Source: Persicaria tinctoria
Lineage: Eukaryota; Streptophyta; Magnoliopsida; Caryophyllales; Polygonaceae
Assembly (NCBI GenBank): GCA_037127255.1
Contig: JBANSL010000004.1
Span: 15,507,967-15,571,966 of the forward strand
DNA length: 64,000 nucleotides
Direction: 5' to 3'
Of the stretch, positions 10,312 through 22,682 are shown piece after piece. Position 1 is the stretch's first letter. Each line of letters starts with the position of its first letter. Position numbers and translations under genes: made by a program. The notes beneath the pieces are model-generated. The model was not told the origin of the DNA. It saw only the letters and a program-made list of their open reading frames with translations, and did not search any database.

Positions 10312-11673
10312 TCAAAAAAGGGCTATTACGTCGAGCCAACGACTTGAAACAAAGGCGCTTCTCGGGAGGCAACCCGAGGTAAGTTTTTCTTTCTTTTCCC
10401 TTTTTCTTTTCCTTCACCCTGATTGTATTTGGTTTACTTGATTGTCTTTATTGTTTCATTGAGGACAATGAAAACTTTAAGTGTGGGGGAGAGGAATTCT
10501 ATATATAGATGCATATAGGAGATCATATTTAAATTTATGCATCATGTCTAATTTCTGTAATCATTTTTATTAATTTTTGAAAAAAAATCAAAAAAATCCA
10601 AAAATAGAGCATGCATTTCATACATATGTGTTATTCAAATACCCATCTGGCTTAGTTTGTCCTCTATTTTAAATTTCAAGCATGATTCATAAAAATCCCA
10701 TGGAGTTCTGGATGTTTTGATTATTATTTCTATTTGATTTTTATGGAACATGAGCTAGCAAATATAATTGAGCATGTATGATTGAGCTAAAGTATGATTG
10801 AAGTCCTAAAAACATGACTATGTGAGAATGTTTGGCCTTATTTGAATTTTTTTTGCTCAGTTGTGTGAATTACTCGCCTAGTGTTGCTACCTCTTGACAT
10901 TGACTGCAGTATCTATTTTTAAAGACCGACTCACATGTTTGTTGTTTGCGGAGTTTATGTTATATTTTGAGTCTTTTTGTTTAAATTTATGCATTCTTAG
11001 CGAATAAGGTGGCAATGGTTGATGTACTGAGTAACCGGGTCTACGCATGACACCCATGGGTATGATTCGCGCAAAAAGGTGTTAAAAACTATCCACTAGG
11101 AAAGAAAGCTTGATCATTGAGTAACCAGGTTCATTCATGACAACCATGTTTGCAACTTGCGTCAAAAGGTGTTCAAGTGGACTTCATATTAATAGGTTGA
11201 GGTGTTGATAGACCGGGGCCATTCATGACACCCATGTTTGCGCTTCGCGTAAGGAAAGCACCAAGACAAGAAAAAGAAAAAAAAAAGAGAAAAGAAAAGA
11301 AAGAAAAAACAATTGTTGCATTTTATTTTCCTTATTGTGTCCCGCAAGTAATGACATTTCGGTAGAGAATTGGTGATATGGTGGTCAATGTCTATGAGTT
11401 TAGTGCATGATTGGTTTGAGTTAAGAGTTGTATCTTAAAGCCTAAACACATGAGTGGAAAACACATTTCTAGTGAGGTTGGATAATGTCTACTTCTAAGC
11501 TTTGATCACTAAAATACATGCTATGACGTTTGTTTGCTTGGTTTGTGTGTTCACCTGCTATAATGTTGCTTTTGATAAGGATTGAAATTTGAAGGGATTT
11601 CTTGTGGGATACATTGATTCATGTTCATTCTATCATTGCTTGAGGACAAGCAAAGGTTAAGTGTGGGGGAATT
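10312..11673 (+). other. Athila-like 3' untranslated region
   Basis: About 1.36 kb with no coding signal. It contains a purine tract, gtgtgggggagagg, at 10481-10494, A-rich DNA, three imperfect repeats of about 75-95 bp at 11020-11265 (each with a phrase like gtaacc.ggt...catgacacccatg), and the terminal purine tract gtgtgggggaatt at 11661-11673 that primes plus-strand synthesis. Both purine tracts follow a gaggacaa word. Confidence 0.8.
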
Positions 11674-12919
11674 TGATAATGCATATATTAGATAGGCATT
11701 ATAGGCATTTTTAGCTTAGATAGGTTGCATTTCTTTCGTTCTTTGTTACTAAATTGCATCTTATGATTATTCTAGAAGAGTTCGGATTCTGCGCAAATTT
11801 GTGGTTATCTTGCAGATCGAATCGGAACCTGTTGAAGAAGTTCGGAAGCAGCTGGAAGCTGGTGAGCTTGGCGCGGCCGCGCTGCTACCCGTCGCGCCCA
11901 CGCTGCTAGGAGGAAGTGCCTACGTCGTTGCATCAGATAGAAGTAGCAAGACGATCCACTGGCGCGCCCAAGTCGGAGTCTGACGCGCCCGCGTCAGGCC
12001 TGGAGACGGATTCCTATCCGAGTTTCCCCTATCTTATTAGTTTTAATATTATATTTTTACGGGATGTTAAACCCGATTTAATTAGTTTATATTTGCCGAG
12101 AAGGCAGCAGTAGAGAATTAGGTTATTTTCCAGAGACGTATTTTCCTTTTCTTCATCTCACAAACCCTATGAAGAACTAACTCTCCTTTGTTACACTTGG
12201 TTCTTTGAAGCCTTCAATTGATTTGGTTGTGAGTATTCTACTCTTGTTTGTCCTTTGTTAATTGTTTCGATCTCCTGAGCTTATTGCTTGATTGCTTATT
12301 ATTGGTTAATCTGGATTGATCACCTAGGTTTATCGATACTAGTCATATTGCTAGGGTATCCAATTCCAGGTTTGGGGTTGTAGATTCATTGTAGCAAACA
12401 CAATCACCATACGCGGGTTGCTTGTGGTAGATTGTGAAGGAGATTCAATTACAGGCTATTTTAACGGGTTGTTAGAATCGCTTGTATCTCATTATAATTC
12501 ATGTTTGAATGCTATCGCTTTATTATTCGGTGAAGGTTTTCCCTTGTAATTTGGTGATAAGTGCTTTTAGGACTGGTAGGACTAAAAGCTATTACACGAT
12601 CTGAATTGAGAACAATTACTGGGCATTAGAACTTGAGACTCATAGAATGCGATGATGAACTATCTCAATTGTTGTGCGGATAATTACCTGGTGTGATACT
12701 TTTCCATCATATATTCACAACCTCTTATTGCAACTTGTTCTGTCATTACCGCTTACACACAAAACTCCCCCTTGAATCGGTTACTTTTGGGTAATAATAC
12801 TTGCTCTTACAATTGATTCTGTTTCCCTGTGGGTTCGACCCTAACTTACCTACTATACTTGTTATAGTTTGCATCTTAGGAATTTACTTTGATTTGGCAT
12901 AACGACTTTAGGCCTGTCA
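11674..12919 (+). repeat. Athila-like 3' LTR
   Basis: 1246 bp, TGATAATG...CCTGTCA, nearly identical to 5745-6989. It is followed directly by the second copy of atctaccttccc (12920-12931) and the interrupted LINE coding sequence. Confidence 0.95.
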
Positions 12920-12931
12920 ATCTACCTTCCC

Positions 12932-15900
12932 AGTCGCGGATAATAGTCCCTGTTGTGCTGACCATGTTTAAAAGGGAAGAGCCATCAAAATTCAGTTTGA
13001 GAGTTCCTCTGGGTGGCTTATGCCATTTAATGTTTGTGTGTTGTGTTTTCTGTCGTCTAGCGGGTCTAATTCGGGGCAGCACGTCCAATTCAATCCCAAG
13101 TTCACCCTCGAAAGTAGAAGATTTACTCCAATTTAGCTCATGAGTTTTAATGATGTGGAGCGTGCTATCTCTACAGGGGATTGGAATCGACCTGAAGATA
13201 TGTTGATTTCGAGAATACCAAACAGTCCACCAACAGAAAGCTAGTTTAGTTTTGGATATGTTATTGATGTTGTTCCCAATGTACGCCATAATTGGTTTAA
13301 TGTCTCTCGAACGTTGAAGCATCGCAGCAATAGTTGTTTTGGTGTCGGATGGGAAATTGAGGAGAGAGGTAGTGTATTGGCATTCTAATAGCAGATGGGC
13401 GTCATCTTCATCCGCGCTGTTGCACAAACAACAAGTAGTGGGCACCGAAACGTTTCGTTGTGCTAATCTGACCGCCGTGGGAAGACCATCCTGACTTATC
13501 TTCCATAAGAAGTTTTTAACCTTAGGTGGGATGTCCAGATTCCAAATCCATAAATTAGGATCAGGACGCTGAGTTGGCTGTCCTGAAATCAGTTTATATG
13601 CACTCGAGGTGGAGAACCAACCCTCCCTGTCCGGCCACCAATATAGTCGGTCCTCAAAGGGAACAACCGGCAAAGGAATATCGAGGATTTCATTGACAAC
13701 GTTTGAAGGTAGAACCTGGCAGAGTTTCTCAGACCACCATTTACCGGCCATAATATAGTCACTAACGGTCTCCTCAAGGTTGGCAGAAGGAGGGCACTCA
13801 CCTCTGGTAATCAGCGAGAGGCACGAGACCCAGTTGTCAGACCAAAATTTTACCGTTTTTCCGTTTCCTATCGACCAGATCAACCCGATTTTGAAAGGAT
13901 CGATGAGGGTTGTCAGTTTAGCCCATTGCCAAGACGAGTCACCTTTCTTCCTATATTCCATTAAATTAGATGACCGAAGATACTTGTGTCTTATAATGGA
14001 AACCCATACATTATGAGGTTCAGCTAGAATTTTCCATAACAGTTTCATTTGGAGGGCTTCATTCATATCTTTGGATTTCCGAATTCCAAGTCCACCCGCC
14101 CGTTTAGGTCTGCAAATCCTATCCCAGCTGATAAGTGGACGGTGTTGAAGATCCTTATTCCAGAAAAATGTTCTGTTTACTTGATCTAATTCTTTATGTA
14201 TTGAAGCCGGTAACAGGAAGTTTTGCATAGTGTATAGGGGTTTGAATGCTAAATTTGTGTTTATTAGGACAGCGCGACCTTGTTGCGATAGCGCATTAGC
14301 ACGCCATTTACTCAATTGTTCTTTGGATCTGCATATAATGTCCTCAAATGTTGCTTTGCTTACCCTACCATTGATGATAGGGCAACCTAGATATTTCTCC
14401 AAGGAGGAGACGTTTGAAATATTTAGACAGTTACTTAGCTCGGCAATCTTTGCGTCCGTAATACCTTTGGTAGTTTGGAAGCTAGATTTATGGTAATTAA
14501 CCTTTTGACCAGAAACTTTACAGTATGATTCAATTATTTTTCTAACCTTGTGTCCTGCCTATGTATTTCCTTTGGAGAAGATAATAATATCGTCCGCAAA
14601 TGAGAGGAACGGGATACGGGGACCACCACGTCCAAATGTGAAACCTAGTTGGCTTCTTTCCGAATTTGATTCCGCCGTCAGACTCCGTGCAAGAACCTCC
14701 GCACCGAGGATAAATAGGAAGCGGGAAAGGGGGTCACCCTGACGTATGCCCCTTGTGGGGAAGAACATATCCGTTGGGCCATTATTTACCAATATCGAGA
14801 ACGAAACACTTGATACACACTCCATAACCCAGGATATGAAGGTGGGGCGGAACCCAAATTTTTGGAGAACTCTTTTGGTGAAATTCCAATCAACTCTGTC
14901 ATATGCTTTTTCCATATCAAGTTTTATCGCAAGCCAACCCACTCGGCCCTTACGAGATCTGAAAGAATGAAAAATTTCATGGGCTATGAGGACGTTGTCC
15001 TGTATAGCTCTATCTGATACAAAAGCACCCTGAAGCGGGTGGATTAGTTTGCCAATGATAGCTTTGATCCTTTCGGTAAGTATCTTTGATATGATCTTAT
15101 AAATTGTGGAACATAAACTGATTGGGCGATAATGATTTGTGGCCGTTGGGTTATCTTTTTTTGGTAGGAGAGAGATGAAAGTATGGTTAATTTGCTTTAG
15201 AATTTTTCCGGATAAGAAAAATCCCTTAACAGCTTTAATAATGGAACTTCCAACAATATCCCGGCATTCTTTGTAGAATTCGGCAGTGAAACCATCAGGG
15301 CCAGGTGATTTGTTTTTACCAAGGTTAAATACTGCAGATTTTATTTCTTTGTTGGACGGATGTCGGATGAGGAAATCGTTTTCCTCCACCGAGATAGACA
15401 GTTGTATGAGATTAAGCAACTCTTCTAATAATCTTTCATCAGTAGATTCCTTTTTGAAACGTTTTTCAAAATCCGTCTTAATTTCATTTCTGACATTTTC
15501 TTCCCCGAAAATTAGAGTACCGGTAGTGGAAAGAATGTTGCGGATTTGTTTTCGGTGTCTCCTTCCCGAAGCCACACGATGAAAATACGAGGTGTTTGAG
15601 TCCGATAGTTTGATATGCTTTGTTTTAGCCCTTTGGTTCCAGAACGTCTTTTGGAATAGGAGAAGCTTTTCCTTCTTCTTGATAAGGCGTTGTTCTTTGT
15701 TTATCGACGGTACCGATACCCTCCTAAGGTTTTCAGATTGAATCTTGAGTAACTCATCATCTACTTCAAGTAATTGTCGAAAAATATTTCCAAAAGTTGA
15801 CTTATTCCATATTTTTGCTTTTTGTTTCAGAATCCGTTGTTTGAACATTAATTGAAACATAGCAGAACCGGGGCAAGAAGCTCGCCACGATTGTTTAACA

Positions 15901-16685
15901 ATGTTACAAAAGTCTTTTCGTTGCAGCCAAGCGTTCTCAAATCTAAACGGAGGAGCTTTAAAAGCAACACCATTCTCGAGTGAAATAAAGATAGGACAAT
16001 GGTCTGATGTGGAAAAAGCTCCGTTTTTAGTGATAAGGTTTGGAAAATCGTGTAGGATTTGATGATGAACTAGCACTCTATCAAGTTTTTCAAAGATGTT
16101 GTATATTCCATTAGTGCCTTTTCTCCAAGTGAACGGGTTCCCGAACGTGGGAAGGTCCACGAGAGAGCAATTGTTCTTAAATTGTAGCAAACGTGTGAAG
16201 CGAGAAGGATGGGAGGCAGTCCCAGCCAGCTTATCCTCACTACATGCAATTTCGTTTAAATCACCCATAATAGTGCATGGGACGGATGAGGTGTTTACTA
16301 TAGTGGTAAATGTTTCCCAGAACTCGTCCTTTTCCCGGGGATCGGGTGGCGCATAAGCAAACAACATGAGGAAGACTTTATGGTCACTGCAGTTTTCATA
16401 TCTCAGCCCAATGATACGAGGTAAGTGTATTTCTACGGAAATGAGGGCGTTACTCAGTTGGTTGGACTTCCACAACACACCAATCCCTCCCGATTTACCA
16501 ACGCTTGGAGACCAGATAACCTCGTCAAAACCAATATTCATCCATAATTTGTTTTCCGGGATGGTTTCCGCTTTTGTTTCTGCTAACGACAGAATTTGGA
16601 TATGCTCGTTTTTGCACAACGCATCGATTTCTATCCAGAAGGTCCTCTTACCTATACCTCTGCAGTTCCAATAGCAGACTTTCAT
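12932..16685 (-). pseudogene. LINE ORF2: endonuclease, reverse transcriptase, zinc region, start of RNase H
   Basis: The frame starts at MKVCYWNCRGIG (16685), the usual start of plant LINE ORF2. The endonuclease carries SLAETKA, MGDLNEIA and SDHCPIF, the acidic and histidine residues that cut target DNA. The reverse transcriptase has KNKSPGPDGF, YRPISLC, a region with DMEKAYDRVDW, GIRQGDPLS and the catalytic FADD near 14590. A single in-frame TAG at 14559-14561 interrupts the frame soon after FADD. The same frame then continues without shift through 14402 to a zinc-binding segment, WNLDIPPKVKNFLWKISQDG with later CCLCN, and RNase H (LNFDGSS). The RNase H is cut by the Athila insertion and resumes at 5744. 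With one stop and one insertion the copy is dead but recently so. Confidence 0.93.
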
Positions 16686-19207
16686 TTATAAATGAGTATG
16701 TGGTGGGAATAGGGCAGAAATTTACTGACCCCATCCAATTGGTACAAAACTAGAATTATCTTAGTGAGTTGACATGCCTGATAAACACATAATCCAAGTA
16801 AAGACTTACCACACACCCACGAACCACTATATCCAACAAAGGATGGGCAAGATTGATTTTGATAATATGTATTTAGTGATGTTCCATAACTATGGATTTT
16901 AAGGCTAATTATGAAAAAACCTTTCTTGGGGTAATATTCATAAACTAGCATAACCAAAATTTGGTGTATATTCCAAACCAGGCGCACCTTCTGTGCAGGC
17001 GAGAGAGTACAGCAGATTGTCACTTCTGCGACAAAGCGAGATGACCAAGTGGTAGAGTAAGCCTTGCCTGCCAAATTGACTCTATCCAACAAACACCACC
17101 CAGGCACCAATCGGCAGCGCAAGGACACAAAACGGTGCCAAAGAGAGTTGCTGGCAGGTAGTATGTAAATAGATTTTATATATATGGGCATTTGAATGCA
17201 AAGCACCAAAAAAGGGGGGGCAAGTTTATATCCCATGAACATATTATAGCATAAACAAATGTATTCTTTTTAAGTAGTTAACAAGGTCTTCAAACGAACA
17301 CCGAAAGGTGAGCAAATAGATATTCTATCCTCCAATCTAGGAGAGATGAAGTCCAAACGAACAGACCGAGAACCACGTCTGAGATCAAGTAATGCCCATT
17401 CAAGAATAGATTTATACGTTGATTTGTGTAGATGAAATTGATAGATAAATATGGAATTAGCCTTGTGAAACTTATAGACTAAAAGGGTATCCTCAATACA
17501 GTTGGGGATCAAAAACAGCAAAACGAGATCAAGGATACATTGACTACATAGGCAGTTTAAACAACGGTACACATACATAGTTACAAGCGGAACTTGAGCG
17601 TCCGATCTGAAATATACCGTATAGAAACATGCACAATTGCTCCATCCGCTCCAGCGGGTATAAGCATAGCGAGGAGACTTGCCAACCCCAGAAACCTTCA
17701 TAGTGCACACGCAACCCTTCTCATAGAGTATCCACCACACCAAACACTCAAAAAAACAAGTGAGGTGAGATTGAGAGAAACAAGTAAACTTGATAACAAT
17801 ATAATCAAATTCACTTGTTTGGAAAAATTTTCCCATTCCCTTCAGCAGGGGCAATGACAGCCATTCATGAGAATTAGGATTGCAAATCCAGGGGGCGAAA
17901 GGATGAAGGCCATATACACCTAGCTTCTCAAACCCATGAATCTTATCATAAGAGACACGGGGAGCAACAGTAGGTGCAAAGGGTGATTCAGTCGGGCTAT
18001 TTAGACCAAAATTATCCAAAGGTTCATAAAGGATTTTGCCAATAGGCTTAACATATCTACTAAACAACCTTCCAACATCATAATCAGAACAGAGTCCGAT
18101 CCCCCTTGAAATACAAAACATGAAAAACATGAATCTAAACATTATCGACCCCCAAAAGGCATCATAAGGGATATTAACCTGATAGGGTTGTGTTTTAACT
18201 GAAATGCAACAACAGATTAAGCACAACATTAGTACAACCGAAGCAAGACAAATATTTTCAGTAACAAGATTTAATAGAGACCATTCTTCATCTGAAATGG
18301 AGATAGGATAACTACAAGCCCCAAGATCCACATTTCGTTCAAGGCCCGAAAAACGGGGGGTACGGAGTGAAGAGGAGACCTCTATCACCGAGTTTTTTTG
18401 GCACCAATAGATGGTGAGTATAGAAACAATAAGCGACATGAAACCAAACCTCAAAGCTCCCAAATTTGAATCATAAGAAAAATAATCCAAGTATGAATGA
18501 ATTTTAAACAGGGAGCAACTGTAAAAGAAGTAGCACATCAGTGATATACATGAACCCAAAATCAGACCAACATGGCCAAGTCTGAACAACACCAATACAT
18601 CGTTTAGACTGGGCATCGGAGCCATGACAGCCCCAACACACACAGTATATCCAAGGCCCGAGAATCGGGGGGTGAAGGGTGGAGAGACATGAGTCTCCAA
18701 CACCAGATTATACAACCACCAAAAGGCAGACATTAGAATGCAATTAGATATAGGCCGAAAAGAAAAGGAAAAGATAGACCTGAGTTTCGGTGATAAGGCC
18801 ACGAGAGTGGAGCTGTGGGAGGCAAACCCCACTAGAATCACACCATAAGAGTCGGAACGAATCCAAGCCACCCACACGCCAACACCAAGCCGAGACCAGA
18901 GGACCCCGGAGCCCAATTCCTCAACAATCGATGGGAGACACACGCCACCGCCCACCACGCCCCCGACGAGCACCTTCTTTCTTTTTCTGAAATTCATCGC
19001 CCTCTTGTCTTTAGATCTCCACTTTGGAGATCGGTACTTGCCTCGCCAACCACCAGGCCACCAAATCATGGACAGCCACTGGCGAGGGGAGAAGAGGCGA
19101 GAGTAGAGGCGGTCGACGAACACAAGCCAGAGCGACTTGTCGGAGCCCAGAAGTGAGTCCGATTTGGAGGGATTGGCCATAACGAGACCGAATCCTAAGG
19201 AGATCAA
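16682..19207 (-). pseudogene. LINE ORF1-position long open frame, no zinc knuckle, one stop
   Basis: Two stretches, 19207-17270 (645 codons) and 17242-16682 (186 codons), lie in the same frame and are separated by one TAA at 17270-17272, giving about 840 codons in all. The frame ends in TGA overlapping the ORF2 start as ATGA at 16682-16685, a layout typical of coupled LINE ORF1/ORF2. Normal plant ORF1 is shorter and ends in CCHC knuckles or an RRM; none are visible here. Early residues are basic (RSKDKRAMNFRKRKK). The rest is rich in F, L, W, C and S, with several hydrophobic stretches (for example FGFMSLIVSILTIYW and LASVVLMLCLICCC) and a repeated PRFSGL motif. I do not recognise it. A frame this long is very unlikely by chance, but no protein function is shown. 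Confidence 0.6.
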
Positions 19208-19361
19208 CCAATTAGAGACGCTGGGAAGGAGAATCGGAGCGGATTGAAACCCGCAATTAGGGCTCGGGGGATGAAGATGAAGAGAGAAAGGGGGGCGCGT
19301 GAACGCGCGTTCTTTGGCTCCCGGGAGAGAGTTTTGTCAAGGGTTTCATAGTCACGTTCAT

Positions 19362-20233
19362 AGTTGGTGCAATGTCTTCTATAATGGATAATAATATTCA
19401 AAAAAAACTTACAAATAACAAATAGTATTCTCCGATTCGAACTCCAAATAGCCGCTCTTTATTTACCAATTTAAAGATAATAATCATCTGTTAATATTTT
19501 GGGCATTGCGAATAAAAAAATATTTCACCCACTGGTATATGGCTCCTTTTCCCGTTTGTTTGTAAACTTTGCCTATTAATTTCCACTAATTCATTATATT
19601 TTATATCAATATATAAAATTATGAACCGAAAAATAATTTTAAAAAAAATCAATATATATAAGAAAAAATAATAATAAATAATATGAATAAAAACTTTGAA
19701 CTAAAAATAACAAAACTTTAAAATTGATGATTTTATGTACAAACTATCATAACATTAACAAAAATAAAATACGTACCTTTCCAATTTTAATGTTTGTATT
19801 ATTTTTTGTTTAAATTAGGATAGCTTGTACATAACATCATCATTTTTAATGTTTGTATTCTTTTTTGTTTAAATTGTTTTTACCCTCATTTTTCTTAAAT
19901 AAAAATATCCCTTTCCAAAAAGTAATACCATTTGCAATTCTATACAGTAACATGCTCCATCGGGATTTGCTTTAGAGTAATAAATTACAATGTAGTACGT
20001 AATAATCTGGGTTGTCACACATAAATATAATACATAAATCAGTTTCACAAATAATTTTTATTAAATATTATTTTTATTAAATGATTGTATGTATGAATAT
20101 ATACTCCTATAATTTTGTCCTTGAGCACATGTGATATCGTATACATTTCAATTATTGGATCCAGCCATCGAGATCGAAGTACGTTACTGATCAGTGATCT
20201 CTGATTATTAGATCACTCTTGTTTTAATATTAA
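19362..20233. other. AT-rich spacer, no gene seen
   Basis: Very AT-rich, with scattered short direct repeats (for example tttttgtttaaatt, twice near 19804-19874). I see no coding region, RNA gene or element end here. Confidence 0.7.
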
Positions 20234-22251
20234 CTAGTACGATCCCCGCGCCATGTCGCGATTTTTTTATAAATAATATTTAGATATACATAAATCATAG
20301 ACATTAGATTTAATTCAATATTTTTATTTAATATAATATATAGATATAGATAGTTGATAAATGAATTTGAGTTAAGCCCAATAAGTATATTAGATTGAAT
20401 TCAATATTTTGAATTAAGCCCAATAGTTAGTAGGATGAAAAAAAAAGAATTAAAAGAAAAAGAAGAAAAAAGGTGAATTAAAAAAAAGATGATTAAAGAG
20501 AAAAAAAAATTATATTTTGCCAAAATCCCTAAAATCTCTCTAATGTTGACACATCAGCATAAACTCTTCTAAATTAAGAGTTTATAGTTAGTAGGATGAA
20601 AAAAAAAAGAATTAAAAGAAAAAGAAGAAAAAAGGAGAATTAAAAAAAAGATGATTAAAGAGAAAAAAAAATTATATTTTGCCAAAATCCCTAAAATCTC
20701 TCTAATGTTGACACATCAGCATAAACTCTTCTAAATTAAGAGTTTATATAGATATAGATATAGATAGTTAGTAGGATGAAAAAAAAAGAATTACAAGAAA
20801 AAGAAGAAAAAAGGATTATTAAAGAGAAAAAAAATTTATAATTTGCCAAAATCCCTAAAATATCTCTAATGTTGACACCTCAGCATAAACTCTTCTAAAT
20901 TAAGAGTTTATATAGATATAGATATAGATAGATAGTTAGTAAATGAATTTGAGTTAAGCCCAATAAGTATATTAGATCGAATTCAATATTTTGAATTAAG
21001 CTCAATAGTTAGTAGGATGAAAAAACAAAGAATTAAAAGAAAAAGAAGAAAAAAGGAGAATTAAAAAAAAAGATGATTAAAGAGAAAAAAAAATTATAAT
21101 TGGCCAAAATCCCTAAAATCTCTCTAATGTTGACACCTCAGTATAAACTTTTCTAAATTAAGAGTTTATATAGATATAGATATAGATATAGATATATATA
21201 GTTACTAGGATGAAAAAAAAAGAATTAAAAGAAAAAGAAGAAAAAATGAGAATTAAAAAAAAGATGATTAAAGAGAAAAAAAATTTATAATTGGTCAAAA
21301 TTTCTAAAATCTCTCTAATGTTGACACATCAGCATAAAATCTTCTAAATTAAGAGTTTATATAGATCTAAATATAGATATAGATAGTTAGTAGGATGAAA
21401 AAAAAAAGAATTAAAAGAAAAAGAAGGAAAATGAGAATTAAAAAAAAGATGATTAAAGAGAAAAAAAATTGTAATTGGTCAAAATCCCTAAAATCTCTCT
21501 AATGTTGACACATCCGCATAAACTCTTCTAAATTAAGAGTTTATATAGATATAGATATAGATATAGATTGATTAAAAAATGTAACATCAAATAATATGGG
21601 GAATTAGTATTAGAATATTTTTCAAAAAATAATTTTAGAAAATATAGTTGCCATAATAAAAGGATATTATGTAAATACTATTTCCATAAATAACTTTGAA
21701 CATGGAGAGGACATGTGACATAAATTAATATAATATATAGCTATAAATAGTTAGTAAATGAATTTGAGTTAAGCCCGATAAGTATATTAGATTGAATTCA
21801 ATATTTTGAATTAAGCCCAATAGTTAGTAGGATGAAAAAAAAAATCTCTCTAATGTTGACACCTCAGCATAAACTCTTCTAAATTAAGAGTTTATATAGA
21901 TAGTTAGTAGGATGAAAAAAAAAGAATTAAAAGAAAAAGAAGAAAAAAGGAGAATAAAAAAAAGATGATTAAAGAGAAAAAAAAAATATAATTGGTAGAA
22001 ATCCCTAAAATCTCTCTAATGTTGACACCTCAGCATAAACTCTTCTAAATTAAGAGTTTATATAGATATAGATATAGATAGTTAGTAGGATGAAAAAAAA
22101 TTAAAAGAAAAAGAAGAAAAAATGAGAATTAAAAAAAAGACGATTAAAGGGAAAAAAAATATAATTGGTCAAAATCCCTAAAATCTCTCTAATGTTGACA
22201 CCTCAACATAAACTCTTCTAAATTAAGAGTTTATATAGATATAGATATAGA
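20234..22251 (-). mobile_element. Helitron-like element with tandemly amplified 5' end
   Basis: On the minus strand the right end reads TCTATATCTATATCTATATAA then an inverted repeat CTCTTAATTTAGAAGAG, in the style of plant Helitron 5' ends beginning TC. The left end reads CGCGACATGGCGCG, a short GC hairpin, then GGGATCGTACTAG, fitting the hairpin-CTAG 3' end. It sits between A and T, as Helitrons do. There is no Rep/helicase gene, so it is non-autonomous. Exact ends are inferred from terminal rules, not from an empty site. Confidence 0.6.
20425..22251 (-). repeat. About nine tandem copies of a 160-190-bp Helitron 5'-end unit
   Basis: Each unit runs from gttagtaggatg through a purine-rich stretch to ccctaaaatctctctaatg, gttgacac.tcagcataaac, the inverted repeat cttctaaattaagag and tttatatagatatag. 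Units begin near 20425, 20587, 20767, 21010, 21200, 21386, 21823 (short), 21903 and 22080. Spacer pieces containing gaatttgagttaagcccaa recur at 20340, 20940 and 21750, so larger blocks have also duplicated. Confidence 0.85.
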
Positions 22252-22257
22252 TTTGTA

Positions 22258-22682
22258 CTAGTGTAGGTCCCGTTCCGTCACGAAAAATACATTAATATAA
22301 TATTGTAAATAATCTAGATATATTCTATTCTAATAAATAAATAATAATAATCTAAATATAAATAATTTTTCCATCAAAAAATAATACACATATAAATAAA
22401 ATAGCACATATCAAATACTACATATTTATCTTTTAATATTTTGAGCAAGTATATGACTATGAAATATGTTTTATTTATATTTTTGTCAATTAACTAAATT
22501 ATATATAGATAGATTGTGGTTTTATAACTTTCTATAAACTAACATAACATATTATTTTATTAATTTTTCCCTTAGGGTCAACTACAACACGCTACATAAG
22601 AGTTTTTCTCTAGGATCAACCACAATGCGCCACATAAGATGTTATGCATCGGTTTTAAAGTATATGTATATAGATAGATAGA
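22258..22682 (-). mobile_element. Second short Helitron-like element
   Basis: The plus strand starts ctagtgtaggtcccgttccg and ends atagatagatagat, again flanked by A and T. On the minus strand this reads TCTATCTATCTATATA at the 5' end and CCTACACTAG at the 3' end. It is 425 bp and non-coding. The hairpin is weak, so confidence is moderate. Confidence 0.45.

Larger units (their letters stand above)
5745..12919 (+). mobile_element. Athila-like gypsy element, non-autonomous, nested in the LINE
   Basis: This is a 7.2-kb element with two nearly identical 1.25-kb LTRs, a tRNA-Asp-type primer binding site, one long gag-protease frame and a purine-rich tract before the right LTR. Its reverse transcriptase, most of RNase H and most of integrase are missing, so it must borrow them. 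It interrupts the LINE RNase H coding sequence. The flanks share 12 bp, atctaccttccc, rather than the usual 5 bp. The LTRs differ at about eight positions in 1245, indicating recent insertion. Confidence 0.95.
5324..19346 (-). mobile_element. Near-full-length L1-type LINE, split by an Athila element
   Basis: The element lies on the minus strand. Its 3' poly(A) shows as a T-run at 5324-5337 and its 5' end is at 19346. A perfect 15-bp duplication, catagtcacgttcat, flanks it. Removing the nested Athila element and its extra target copy leaves about 6.8 kb, a normal full length for a plant L1 clade LINE. From 5' to 3' it carries a GC-rich leader, a long ORF1-position frame, ORF2 with endonuclease, reverse transcriptase, a zinc-binding region and a C-terminal RNase H, and the tail CCTAATC-poly(A). 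The sequence is young: each frame has only one nonsense codon. The RNase H domain places it in the RNase H-bearing plant L1 group. Confidence 0.93.

Noticed and set aside
20425..22251. CRISPR-like array
   Set aside because: Units are long, near-identical and without unique spacers in a plant genome; they are Helitron terminal repeats.
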